Source of the DNA: an uncultured Oxalobacteraceae bacterium
GTDB taxonomy: Bacteria; Pseudomonadota; Gammaproteobacteria; Burkholderiales; Burkholderiaceae
Direction: 5' to 3'
Length of the DNA: 6,465 nt
NCBI GenBank assembly: GCA_946478765.1
Contig: CAMLDH010000225.1
Location: 1-6,465 of the forward strand
In this document: positions 1 to 6,240 of the stretch, one piece after another
How positions within the stretch are numbered: the stretch's first letter is position 1
Layout: every line of letters starts with the position of its first letter
Program-made: the position numbers and the translations under genes
Notes under the pieces: generated by a model
Told to the model about the DNA's origin: nothing
The model's database searches: none
What the model saw: the letters and a program-made list of their open reading frames with translations, nothing else

Positions 1-945
1 ACGCGGCTTGCCGTTTTTCTTTGCGATGCGCTGCGTTCCCAAGCCACTCTGCACCGATTCAGCGGGGCCGAGATCATCCGTGCCATAGAGTTGCTGCAAC
101 GCCTTGGCGTTATCATCGCCCCACTTCACGCTGGCCAATGCAATCTGGCCGGCATGGAGGCGTTTGGCGTTATCGGTAAACAGGGTCTCGTTGAGGAATT
201 GACTGTTGGTACCATTTCTGTCCATGTCGCCGAAAGCGATAATGGCGATCTGCTTGTCCAGATGAGATGCTCTGGTTCCCGCCAGCGCTTTGCATTTCCG
301 GGCAGCGTCACCGGGATTCGTAGCGGGAATCTTGCTGCTGTCCACCACCGCTTTGTTCTGATCGCTGCCGACCGACGGACCGGCGATCGCGCCGACACCC
401 GCAAACACATCCGGTGCCTTGCAGGCGACATCCAGCGCCATTGCGGCACCCGACGACAAGCCGACGATGTAGACCTGTTTGGGATCGATATTGAGCGCGG
501 GGCGAGCGATCAAATCGTTGGCGAGGCCGACCAGTTCGCCGATGTGGCCTGCTTCGTCCCGGGCGCCATCGTAATTCCAGCATCCCGGACCGAATGCCCC
601 CTTGCCGACGCCGGGTACCGCGACCACCATTGCGTTGTCATCCGCGGTTCCTGTCAGATTCCCGAATTTCCTGAGTTGCGTATGCGTTTGATCGCAACCG
701 TGCAAGACGATGAACAACACGTGCTTACCATTAGCCATAACACGTGAAGGGGGCGGCGTATAAATCCAGGTCGGATGGTTCCGGATGTTTTCCGCTGCAC
801 TGTTCCAATCAGCCAGAGATGGAGCGGACCATGCCATCGCCATGACGGCGGCCAGTATTGGCAACGGAATAATCCGGAGGCGCAGAGCACGTGCATATCT
901 CCAAAGACGCTCGCTGGCGAGATGGATGGACCATAGGAGTACCAT
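1..945 (-). CDS. Secreted PHB depolymerase / LpqC-type esterase (partial, C-terminus beyond window)
   Basis: Reading the minus strand from ATG at 945 gives 315 codons with no stop before base 1. Residues 1-45 form a long signal peptide: a basic stretch (RYARALRLR), a hydrophobic core (about 25-41) and a likely cleavage site SLA|DW after residue 45. The mature part matches the PHB depolymerase esterase family of alpha/beta-hydrolases. LHGCDQT (81-87) is the oxyanion-hole region, GLSSG (162-166) is the nucleophile elbow with Ser164, and FGDMD (238-242) should carry the acidic residue, probably Asp242. The catalytic His, expected in a GHAWP-like motif near the C-terminus, would lie past base 1. 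A good Shine-Dalgarno (AGGAG, 951-955 region) precedes the ATG. By family, such enzymes hydrolyse polyhydroxyalkanoates or other esters outside the cytoplasm; the substrate cannot be read from the sequence. The gene follows comM on the same strand but 500 bp away, so it is probably transcribed separately. Confidence 0.85.
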   Translation of the reverse strand, partial: MVLLWSIHLASERLWRYARALRLRIIPLPILAAVMAMAWSAPSLADWNSAAENIRNHPTWIYTPPPSRVMANGKHVLFIVLHGCDQTHTQLRKFGNLTGTADDNAMVVAVPGVGKGAFGPGCWNYDGARDEAGHIGELVGLANDLIARPALNIDPKQVYIVGLSSGAAMALDVACKAPDVFAGVGAIAGPSVGSDQNKAVVDSSKIPATNPGDAARKCKALAGTRASHLDKQIAIIAFGDMDRNGTNSQFLNETLFTDNAKRLHAGQIALASVKWGDDNAKALQQLYGTDDLGPAESVQSGLGTQRIAKKNGKPR

Positions 946-1042
946 TGTGCTCTCCTGTGCAAATCATCTGTGATTGCGTACCTCGCACCGTTCTGCATCG
1001 ACTGTTAAGCCACACAGATTTGAATAAGAGAATAAGAGGTCG

Positions 1043-1121
1043 CTTCTTCGCGGTTCGTCTCGTTGCCGGCTGACGAATCGAACCGCCCCGGCAGAATCGC
1101 ATGAAGAAGGGAACCGGCAAC
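1043..1121. repeat. Overlapping inverted repeats (possible alternative hairpins)
   Basis: GCGGTTCG (1050-1057) pairs perfectly with CGAACCGC (1079-1086) across a 21-nt loop. CTTCTTC immediately outside it (1043-1049) pairs with GAAGAAG (1103-1109), leaving a 16-nt bulge on the right. A second pairing, GTTGCCGG (1062-1069) with CCGGCAAC (1114-1121), overlaps the first and would exclude it. No T-run follows on either strand, so this is not a simple intrinsic terminator. It lies 98-176 bp upstream of the esterase start and could be a leader structure, a protein-binding site or chance. Confidence 0.4.
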
Positions 1122-1159
1122 CTCACGCACCCATGATATGAAGGCATGAGAGGCCAGCG

Positions 1160-1444
1160 TTGAGGAAGAACAAATCATCCAGATTTAACTTCTTGCCAGG
1201 GCCTCGCAGCTTCTTTCGACTGACAGCAATGCGAATCGCCATCAATCAGGCCGAGCCGATCCGCAACGTTTCATTGCGCCATCCCGTTACGCTCGAAAAC
1301 AGGACGAGCGCCGTTCTCTTGGATCAAGGCCACCATGAGCGCCAAGCGCTTGCAGCGATGACTGGGATGCATGAAACAGACAGATTTCCGCGATATCAAA
1401 ACGAGACTGCGAAAGCTGCTTTCATAGAAGAATTTTGCGATTGA
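1160..1444 (+). CDS. Doubtful small hypothetical ORF (94 codons)
   Basis: This open frame starts at TTG (1160), with a weak GAGAGG-like ribosome-site match about 6 nt upstream. It ends at TGA, two bases before the converging 3' end of comM. The product is basic at its N-terminus, with no signal peptide, membrane segment or motif I recognise. An alternative start is the ATG at 1229. It lies in the gap between two minus-strand genes, so it is not a simple shadow of a neighbour, but I see no positive sign of coding. It could be a chance ORF. Confidence 0.2.
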   Translation: MRKNKSSRFNFLPGPRSFFRLTAMRIAINQAEPIRNVSLRHPVTLENRTSAVLLDQGHHERQALAAMTGMHETDRFPRYQNETAKAAFIEEFCD

Positions 1445-1446
1445 AC

Positions 1447-2970
1447 TCATTTCTCCCGCAGCGCTCTCCGGTACTGAATCGCCTCGGCGACATGTGGTTG
1501 TGCAATCGTGTCCGCGTCGGCAAGATCGGCAATCGTGCGTGCGACCTTGAGTACACGGTGATAGGCGCGGGCTGACCAGTTCAAGCGTGCCATGGCCGTG
1601 CGGAGCAATTGCTCGCCTGCCGTATCCGGTATGCAGTGCGCATCTATTTCCGTGGTCGAAAGCGCGTTGTTTCCTTTTCCTTGCCGGCGCAATTGTGTTG
1701 CGAACGCATGCTCGGCCCGTTCAGCAATCGCAGCAGAAGGTTCGCCATCAGCCTGTTTGAGCAATTCATCGTGTGGCAATGCACTTACCTGGATTTGCAT
1801 GTCGATGCGATCCAAGAGCGGGCCGGAAATTTTATCTTGATAGCGTGCGACGATGTCCGGTGTGCAGCGACAGCGGCCTGATTGCTGCCCAAAATATCCA
1901 CAGGGACAAGGATTCATAGCGGCAATAAGTTGAAAACGGGCTGGGAAATCGGATTGCCGGGCAGCGCGCGAGATCGTAATGTGACCAGACTCCAGCGGTT
2001 CACGCAAAACTTCGAGCACCTTGCGTTCGAACTCGGGCAATTCATCGAGAAAAAGTACTCCTCGATGCGCGAGCGAAATTTCGCCAGGGCGCGGTGTACT
2101 GCCGCCACCCACCAATGCAACGCCGGACGCAGTGTGGTGCGGCGCGCGATACGGTCGCACCTTCCAGCGCGCAGTGCTGAAACCGCTGGTGAGCGATTGC
2201 ACCGCCGCCGATTCCAGCGCTTCATCGTCCGTCATCGGCGGCAGAATGCCGGGAAAGCGTGACGCCAGCATCGACTTGCCGGTACCGGGCGGGCCGACCA
2301 TGAGCACGCTGTGCCCTCCTGCGGCAGCGACTTCGAGCGCGCGCTTGGCCTGGCGTTGGCCTTTGACTTCCGAGAAGTCGGGGTAACGCGGTGGAATTGT
2401 CGTAGGACGCGGAACATGACGCACCAGCCGCGCATCGCCATTCACAGCCGCAAAATGTGCGCAGACATGGAGTAGCGAATCGGCCGGAAAAATCGCGGCA
2501 TCCTTGACCAGTGCGGCTTCATCTGCATTGGCTCTCGGGAGAATGAACGCGCGCGCCTCCCCTGGTGCATCACTCGTTTTATGCATCGCAAACGTCATCG
2601 CCAAGGCGCCACGGATCGGCCGCAATTCGCCCGATAACGATAGCTCGCCGGCGAATTCGTATTTGTGCAGTTCATCGGCGGGCATTTGGCCCGAAGCGGC
2701 GAGAATACCGAGCGCGATCGGCAAGTCGAAACGTCCCGATTCTTTCGGCAAATCGGCCGGCGCGAGATTGACCGTGATACGACGCGCAGGAAATTCGAAC
2801 CGGGCATTCTGCAATGCCGCACGCACCCGGTCTTTCGATTCCTTCACCTCGGTTTCTGGCAAACCAACAATGGTAAAAGACGGCAGACCGTTAGCTAAAT
2901 GCACTTCGACCGTGACTTCCGGGGCGGACATACCCGCAAGGGCGCGACTTTTGAGGACAGCTAAACTCAT
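1447..2970 (-). CDS. comM: ComM/YifB family AAA+ ATPase (Mg-chelatase-like), branch-migration helicase for natural transformation
   Basis: The 507-residue protein has the normal length and full layout of the ComM/YifB family. The N-terminal ChlI/Lon-like domain covers about 1-180 (opening MSLAVLKSRALAGM; GLPETEVKESKDRVR at 36-50). The AAA+ core has Walker A GPPGTGKS (226-233), Walker B VLFLDE (305-310), sensor-1 Asn353 in AAMNPCPCG, and LLDRID (385-390). A cysteine cluster (C355, C357, C367, C369) is typical of the family and may bind metal. The C-terminal Mg-chelatase domain (about 400-503) includes the Arg-rich sensor-2 helix SARAYHRVLKVARTIADL. ComM is a cytoplasmic hexameric helicase that extends heteroduplexes when incoming single-stranded DNA recombines; older annotation calls it a magnesium chelatase, which is misleading. 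The ATG at 2970 matches the conserved start, with only a weak purine-rich site (AAAGAAA) upstream. The small ubiK-like gene often found before comM in proteobacteria is absent here. Confidence 0.95.
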   Translation of the reverse strand: MSLAVLKSRALAGMSAPEVTVEVHLANGLPSFTIVGLPETEVKESKDRVRAALQNARFEFPARRITVNLAPADLPKESGRFDLPIALGILAASGQMPADELHKYEFAGELSLSGELRPIRGALAMTFAMHKTSDAPGEARAFILPRANADEAALVKDAAIFPADSLLHVCAHFAAVNGDARLVRHVPRPTTIPPRYPDFSEVKGQRQAKRALEVAAAGGHSVLMVGPPGTGKSMLASRFPGILPPMTDDEALESAAVQSLTSGFSTARWKVRPYRAPHHTASGVALVGGGSTPRPGEISLAHRGVLFLDELPEFERKVLEVLREPLESGHITISRAARQSDFPARFQLIAAMNPCPCGYFGQQSGRCRCTPDIVARYQDKISGPLLDRIDMQIQVSALPHDELLKQADGEPSAAIAERAEHAFATQLRRQGKGNNALSTTEIDAHCIPDTAGEQLLRTAMARLNWSARAYHRVLKVARTIADLADADTIAQPHVAEAIQYRRALREK

Positions 2971-3026
2971 TCGATGATTTCTTTACGGCGCTGCATTAAC
3001 GGAAGCGGGGGGCAGAAGCATATGCA

Positions 3027-3998
3027 TTAACACATTCGGACCTGCCAGCATGGCGCATTATATATTGCACGATTTGCGCAAAGAGAATGGATCACATCGA
3101 CGGGAGTGGTAACCACCCTCGCCGGAACGCCTGGAGTAACTGGAAACGCTGATGGTGTCGGTGCCGCGCCGCCGCCGCGAATGACCGCCAGCGCATCGAA
3201 TGGATCGGCTTCATGACGGGTATGAACATCGATGAACGCCTGCTTCAGCGACTCTTTTGCCTTGTCGCCCTGGAACGTCGCATGCACATAGGTGAACGTG
3301 CACAGTCCGGCGTTCGCGAGCCGGCTGGCTTCCGCCTGAAAATCACCGAGGCCGGCAGCGCCTTCGGGACTGATGACGGCGACGCGGGCAAAATCCACGG
3401 GTGCGGGGAGAGTGCGGTTCCTGTCGGCGTCGCCCTCCTCTTTCAGGCGCTCACGGATGCGCTTCATGCGCGCTTCCATGTCGCCCAGCGTAAAGTTCGG
3501 ATCAATATCGGTAATGGTCAATGAAAGACCGTACTGACCCTTGAACTGCGGCTGGACCAGCACGAGCACCTTCATGCCGTCCGCGAGATGTATCCCGGTC
3601 GCCTTGAAAAACTTTTCGCCGATCTTGTGCGCTTCACTGCGCCAGATGACGGCTCTCGACTTGGACAATGCATTGCCCGATGCGTCCCGATCGACGGCAT
3701 CAAGATAGACATGGCCGTTTTTGCTGTTGAGATCGCTGATTCCAATCCGCACCCATTCCGGCCGTGGGAATGCGCGATCGATCGCGGTGCCGATACGGGA
3801 CAGCAGTTCGGTAAGGGAGATGCCGGTGGTCGCAGTGGTGAGAGCGCCCGGCTTCACCTCGGTCGGCAGCCATGCCTGAAAGAGCGCGAGCTTCGCGCCG
3901 GAGGGAGCGAAGTATTGGCCGCTTGCGGGGTCAAGCATCGCGCCCAGCGTCAGCGCGCGTCCTTCGTCTTCGGCGGGAATGGCGAGGTAGGTTCTCAT
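3027..3998 (-). CDS. xseA: Exodeoxyribonuclease VII large subunit-like protein with N-terminal DUF5710-like module; C-terminal part lost
   Basis: The 323-residue frame starts at ATG 3998. Residues 1-45 resemble the short DUF5710 module (consensus about YLxVPxxEKxxAKxLGAxWD...WYVP): here YLAIPAEDE, LGAMLDP, QYFAPSG and LFQAWLP. Residues 60-175 match the XseA OB fold, with SLTELLSRI, WVRIGISDLNSKNGHVYLD and a second half GMKVLVLVQPQFKGQYGLSL then LGDME. Residues 203-277 match the start of the nuclease core: ARVAVISPEGAAGLGDF, FQGDKA, and FDALAVIRGGG. After Arg-Gly-Gly-Gly (274-277) family similarity ends; the remaining 46 residues look unrelated, and neither other frame continues the family. 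The VGHExD motif and the long C-terminal coiled coil that binds XseB are missing. Exo VII degrades single-stranded DNA to oligonucleotides; this product is probably inactive. There is no clear Shine-Dalgarno. A TATGAT at 4010-4015 (minus strand) may be a -10 giving a very short leader. Confidence 0.75.
   Translation of the reverse strand: MRTYLAIPAEDEGRALTLGAMLDPASGQYFAPSGAKLALFQAWLPTEVKPGALTTATTGISLTELLSRIGTAIDRAFPRPEWVRIGISDLNSKNGHVYLDAVDRDASGNALSKSRAVIWRSEAHKIGEKFFKATGIHLADGMKVLVLVQPQFKGQYGLSLTITDIDPNFTLGDMEARMKRIRERLKEEGDADRNRTLPAPVDFARVAVISPEGAAGLGDFQAEASRLANAGLCTFTYVHATFQGDKAKESLKQAFIDVHTRHEADPFDALAVIRGGGAAPTPSAFPVTPGVPARVVTTPVDVIHSLCANRAIYNAPCWQVRMC
3057..3062 (-). promoter_or_regulatory. 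Candidate -10 element for comM
   Basis: The minus strand reads a perfect TATAAT (complement of 3057-3062) within TATATAAT. It sits about 87 bp upstream of the comM start and just before the stop of the upstream reading frame. No good -35 hexamer stands at 16-18 bp; the best offer is a weak TCTTTG-like sequence around 3079-3084. If real, transcription would begin near 3050 and give comM a leader of about 80 nt. The site falls in the aberrant tail of the Exo VII-like gene, so that tail may really be promoter DNA rather than coding sequence. Confidence 0.35.
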
Positions 3999-4146
3999 GA
4001 TTGCGGGTAATCATAAACGAACCGAAAAATGGTGTGCCGAATATTTAACGAAGAGCAAACCCGTCTTCAGGGCGCGAAATCGCGCGGAGCAGAGTGAAGA
4101 GCGAGGGCGCGAGAAAGGCAACCGGGCTGCATGCGCACCGGTCTTC

Positions 4147-5228
4147 ATGAGTCCTGCGGCCCATACCCCGCTACTTCTGTTACCGTCTGGAAGCCTTTGC
4201 CGAACTGACTGACCCGCGTAGGCGGGAATGCGAACACAAGCTGGAAGAATTGCTGCTGGTGGCGGTTTGCGCGGTGATCAGTGGCGCGGAAAGCTGGACG
4301 TCGATATCGGCGTGGGGGCAACTCAAGCTGGACTGGTTGCGGCAGCATCTCCCGTTTGCCAATGGCATTGCATCGCACGACACCTTTGGGCGTGTTTTTA
4401 CCCTGCTCAGTGCCAACCAGTTTGAAATTTGTTTCATGCGTTGGATACGGCAATTGTGTCCGGGGCTTGCAGGCCAGCACATTGCCATCGACGGCAAAAG
4501 CGTACGCCGCTCGCACGATGGCGTACGCGGCCCGATTCATCTGGTGTCGGCGTGGAGCGCTACGGCCGGATTGACCTTGGGGCAGATCAAAACCGCCGAC
4601 AAAAGCAACGAGATCACGGCGATTCCGGAATTGCTGAATGCACTGGACATCAAGGGCGCGGTGATCAGCATCGATGCCATGGGGTGTCAGCACAACATCG
4701 TCACACGGATTGTCCAGGGCGGGGCCGATTATGTGCTGGGCGTCAAGGATAACCAGCCGGGTTTGGCCGAGGCGATCCGCTTGTGGTTCGACAGCGCCAC
4801 TGCGGGCAGCATGGACCGGCCGTTCTGGGACGACCTCCAGATCGAAAAGGATCACGGACGCATCGAGACCCGGCGCTGCGTGGTCACTGACGAGGTGGGC
4901 TGGTTGCCGGAGCAGGGGCAGCACTGGACTGGCTTGCAAAGTCTGGTCATGGTGGAATCGACACGTGACATCCTTCATGGAGACGGCACGCGCACATATA
5001 GTGCCGAGCGCCGTTATTACATCAGCAGCTTGCAGGCGAAAGCGGCATTGTCTGGCAAGACAGTGCGCGCGCACTGGGGCATTGAAAACAGCATGCACTG
5101 GGTGCTGGACGTGGCGTTTCGCGCTCAATTTGCTCAAAGGTGATGCCAAGACCAAGCTGGGCATCGCCAACAAACGCCTGAAGGCCGGATGGGATGTTTC
5201 TTACCTTAGTCAGCTTCTGGGCCTCTGA
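4147..5228 (+). pseudogene. ISAs1-family DDE transposase, broken at both ends
   Basis: The long central frame (up to 5122) encodes a typical ISAs1/H-repeat transposase: LEAFAELTDPRRR at the N-terminus, then VAVCAVISGAESW. The DDE residues are Asp in AIDGKSVR (codon 4490-4492), Asp in SIDAMGCQ (4673-4675) and Glu in HWGIENSMHW (5084-5086). So the catalytic triad is intact. Two lesions are visible. At the 5' end, the only suitable ATG (4147, MSPAAHTP...) is one frame away from LEAFAEL at 4187, so a one-base change has separated start and body; the body itself has only CTG or TTG (4250) as in-frame starts. At the 3' end, VLDVAFR (to 5122) continues in another frame as ALNLLKGDAKTKLG...GWDVSYLSQLLGL (5121-5228). 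That skips the FRED...R segment of about 25 residues normally found between them. Full-length relatives have about 370-380 residues. Frameshift rescue seems unlikely because sequence is missing. Confidence 0.85.
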
Positions 5229-5237
5229 AATCAAGGT

Positions 5238-5256
5238 GCTTCATGCGATTGCCTTG
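5238..5256. repeat. Right terminal repeat of IS copy A
   Basis: GCTTCATGCGATTGCCTTG at 5238-5256 starts 9 bases after the transposase stop. It matches the copy B terminus (5490-5508) at 16 of 19 positions, in the same orientation. Read inward it begins CAAGGCAATCGCATGAAG, a variant of the CAGGGC tip of copy B. Position 5256 is therefore the likely outer end of copy A. Confidence 0.6.
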
Positions 5257-5413
5257 GCTTCATCTCGCGCCATTCGACAACTGACGTCCAGCTCTGCGCA
5301 CCACTGATGACGGCACAAAGAGCGATAGGCGCCTTCCCGTGCCCGTGTGGATCGGTCAATTCTTTGAAGGCTTCCAGCAGTGATATCGGTGCGTTTGCCA
5401 TCTCTTCGTCCAA
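5257..5413 (-). pseudogene. ISAs1-family transposase N-terminal fragment (copy B)
   Basis: From ATG 5413 (or the ATG at 5401, giving MANAPIS) the minus strand encodes SLLEAFKELTDP, then ALCAVISGAQSWTSVVEWREMK. This aligns with the copy A segment LEAFAELTDP...VAVCAVISGAESWTSISAWGQLK. Between the DP and CAVISGA blocks copy B is seven residues shorter than copy A, so it probably also carries a small in-frame deletion. After REMK the frame runs into copy A's terminal repeat (PRQSHEA) and stops at 5231-5233. None of the catalytic residues is present. It cannot encode a working transposase. Confidence 0.75.
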
Positions 5414-5489
5414 ATAGCGAGAGTAAAAACGCTTTTCTGGACCAGTTTACAAGCACAACTTCCGATTCTTGTTCTCGGAGCTGGCAGTC

Positions 5490-5508
5490 GCTTCATGCAA
5501 TCGCCCTG
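5490..5508. repeat. Left terminal repeat of IS copy B
   Basis: GCTTCATGCAATCGCCCTG at 5490-5508. Read inward on the minus strand it begins CAGGGCGATTGC, a CAGGGC-type tip consistent with ISAs1-family ends. It lies about 95 bp upstream of the copy B transposase start, a normal distance. The other end of copy B is missing, so no target duplication can be tested here. Confidence 0.6.
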
Positions 5509-5664
5509 TCCAAGCTCCTGCCTCTCTTGCTCGAAAATACTAGCGACATTGTTAATAACTTTTCTTTCGCAAAATGCTGTCCCTCCACATCCTCAAGTTC
5601 ATGAAGGACTTTAGTTTCCAATTCACTGATGGCCCCCTGTCGCTTTTGTTTTGAAGTGCTTTAA

Positions 5665-6240
5665 GTTTCAGAACTGTACACGAAAGTCTCGAAGCAAGAA
5701 ATACAAGTCACTGTGCTGGAGGGCCGGGTGGACGTCAATACGCCGACAAGCGCGCGCGTGGGCCGCTATCAGCAATTTATCGCCACCAGTGACGGCACGA
5801 CCCAGATACTGCAGTTAACGCCCGAGCAGGCACTTGCCACCGTTGCATGGACCCAACGCTATTTCCGCCCGCCTCCCACGCCGAAAGCGGATGGCGGAGT
5901 CTCTCCGGTGCCAGCGGCGATCTTAGGAGCCACCGCGATCGCTATCATTATCGAGGCACTGCGGCGTGGCGACTCCCCTCCCACGCCGCCTGTTGCACCA
6001 ACTCCGGGGACCGGGGGTTCACCTCCACAGACGCTACCGGAAAGCGGTACCGGGCCACGACAGGCTCCGCCCTCCGCCCCCCTCGGCTGGTGCTGCAAAA
6101 AGGCCGCTACCGATGACGCGCCCCCTACGATCATTCCGATACAACAGCAGCAGGCCTGCGAAGCATCCGGTGGAATCTTCTACTCCGAAAAGACAGTAGT
6201 GGACAAAGCGCTCTACGACTGCTCACTGCCCATCCAATGA
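5665..6240 (+). pseudogene. FecR-domain protein, 3' remnant with Pro-rich linker and Cys-Cys...Cys...Cys tail
   Basis: The frame is open from just after a stop at 5662 to TGA at 6238-6240. It begins inside a FecR domain: KQEIQVTVLEGRVDVNTP, then ARVGRYQQFIATSDG, the usual last strands of that domain. The N-terminal signal peptide and most of the FecR domain are absent. GTG at 5713 could be used, but it would start mid-strand in the domain, so I treat the gene as truncated. Numbering from that GTG, a hydrophobic Ala/Ile segment (about 67-82, VPAAILGATAIAIIIEA) is followed by RRG, a Pro/Gly-rich linker (86-124), and a tail with Cys127-Cys128, Cys149 and Cys170 (WCC...CEASGGIFYSEK...C). FecR domains here are expected to be extracytoplasmic; in TonB systems FecR relatives transduce signals, but many such proteins have unknown roles. 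No sigma factor or receptor gene is adjacent. IS copy B ends 156 bp upstream. Confidence 0.6.

Larger units (their letters stand above)
946..1446. other. Intergenic region between comM and the esterase gene
   Basis: These 501 bases separate the 3' end of comM from the start of the esterase gene. They contain the weak ORF at 1160-1444 and overlapping inverted repeats at 1043-1121, both listed separately. The esterase promoter should lie here on the minus strand, but I see no convincing -35/-10 pair. I also see no GC-rich hairpin followed by a T-run after comM. A small hairpin at 1411-1423 (GAAAG/CTTTC with a 3-nt loop) lacks the T-run of a terminator. Confidence 0.5.
4147..5256 (+). mobile_element. 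ISAs1-family insertion sequence, copy A (decayed)
   Basis: The element is defined by its transposase pseudogene (4147-5228) and a recognisable right terminus at 5238-5256, which matches the terminal repeat of copy B at 16 of 19 positions and lies just after the transposase stop. The left terminus is uncertain. Candidates are CAGGGCG at 4068-4074, which has the CAGGGC tip seen in copy B but diverges after seven bases, and an AAGGCAACCG-containing stretch near 4116-4137 that fits only with a gap. The start given here is therefore the first base of the decayed gene, not a proven IS end. The element abuts copy B at 5256/5257. Confidence 0.7.
5257..5508 (-). mobile_element. ISAs1-family insertion sequence, copy B: 5'-terminal fragment
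   Basis: This fragment reads from the terminal repeat at 5490-5508 (tip CAGGGCGATTGCATGAAG on the minus strand) through about 95 bp of leader into the first 50 or so codons of a transposase. It stops where copy A's right end begins (5256/5257). The orientation is opposite to copy A. The rest of copy B is not found to the left of copy A in this window. The simplest reading is that copy A inserted into copy B and the distal part of copy B was later deleted. Copy B is a distinct variant rather than a duplicate of copy A. Confidence 0.7.

Noticed and set aside
91..747. Long plus-strand ORF of 218 codons
   Set aside because: It lies wholly antisense to the esterase frame, which has a signal peptide, GLSSG elbow and other family motifs.
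1065..1090. Minus-strand GGTTCGATTC, like a tRNA T-arm
   Set aside because: The flanking five bases on each side do not pair as a T-stem, and no acceptor, D or anticodon arms fit.
1411..1423. Small hairpin GAAAG-CTG-CTTTC after comM as a terminator
   Set aside because: The stem is only 5 bp, not GC-rich, and no T-run follows on the comM strand.
1882..2386. Plus-strand ORFs inside comM
   Set aside because: They are antisense to the conserved AAA+ core, where the minus-strand frame is clearly the coding one.
4072..4085. Palindrome GCGCGA-AA-TCGCGC upstream of IS copy A
   Set aside because: The loop is only two bases and there is no T-run; it overlaps the weak left-end candidate but supports neither a terminator nor a defined IS end.
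4145..5173. Minus-strand ORF of 342 codons across IS copy A
   Set aside because: It is antisense to a transposase frame with the full DDE triad; the translation resembles no family and is a high-GC shadow.
5380..5604. Plus-strand ORF of 74 codons
   Set aside because: It runs antisense through the copy B transposase fragment and its terminal repeat, and shows no recognisable motif.
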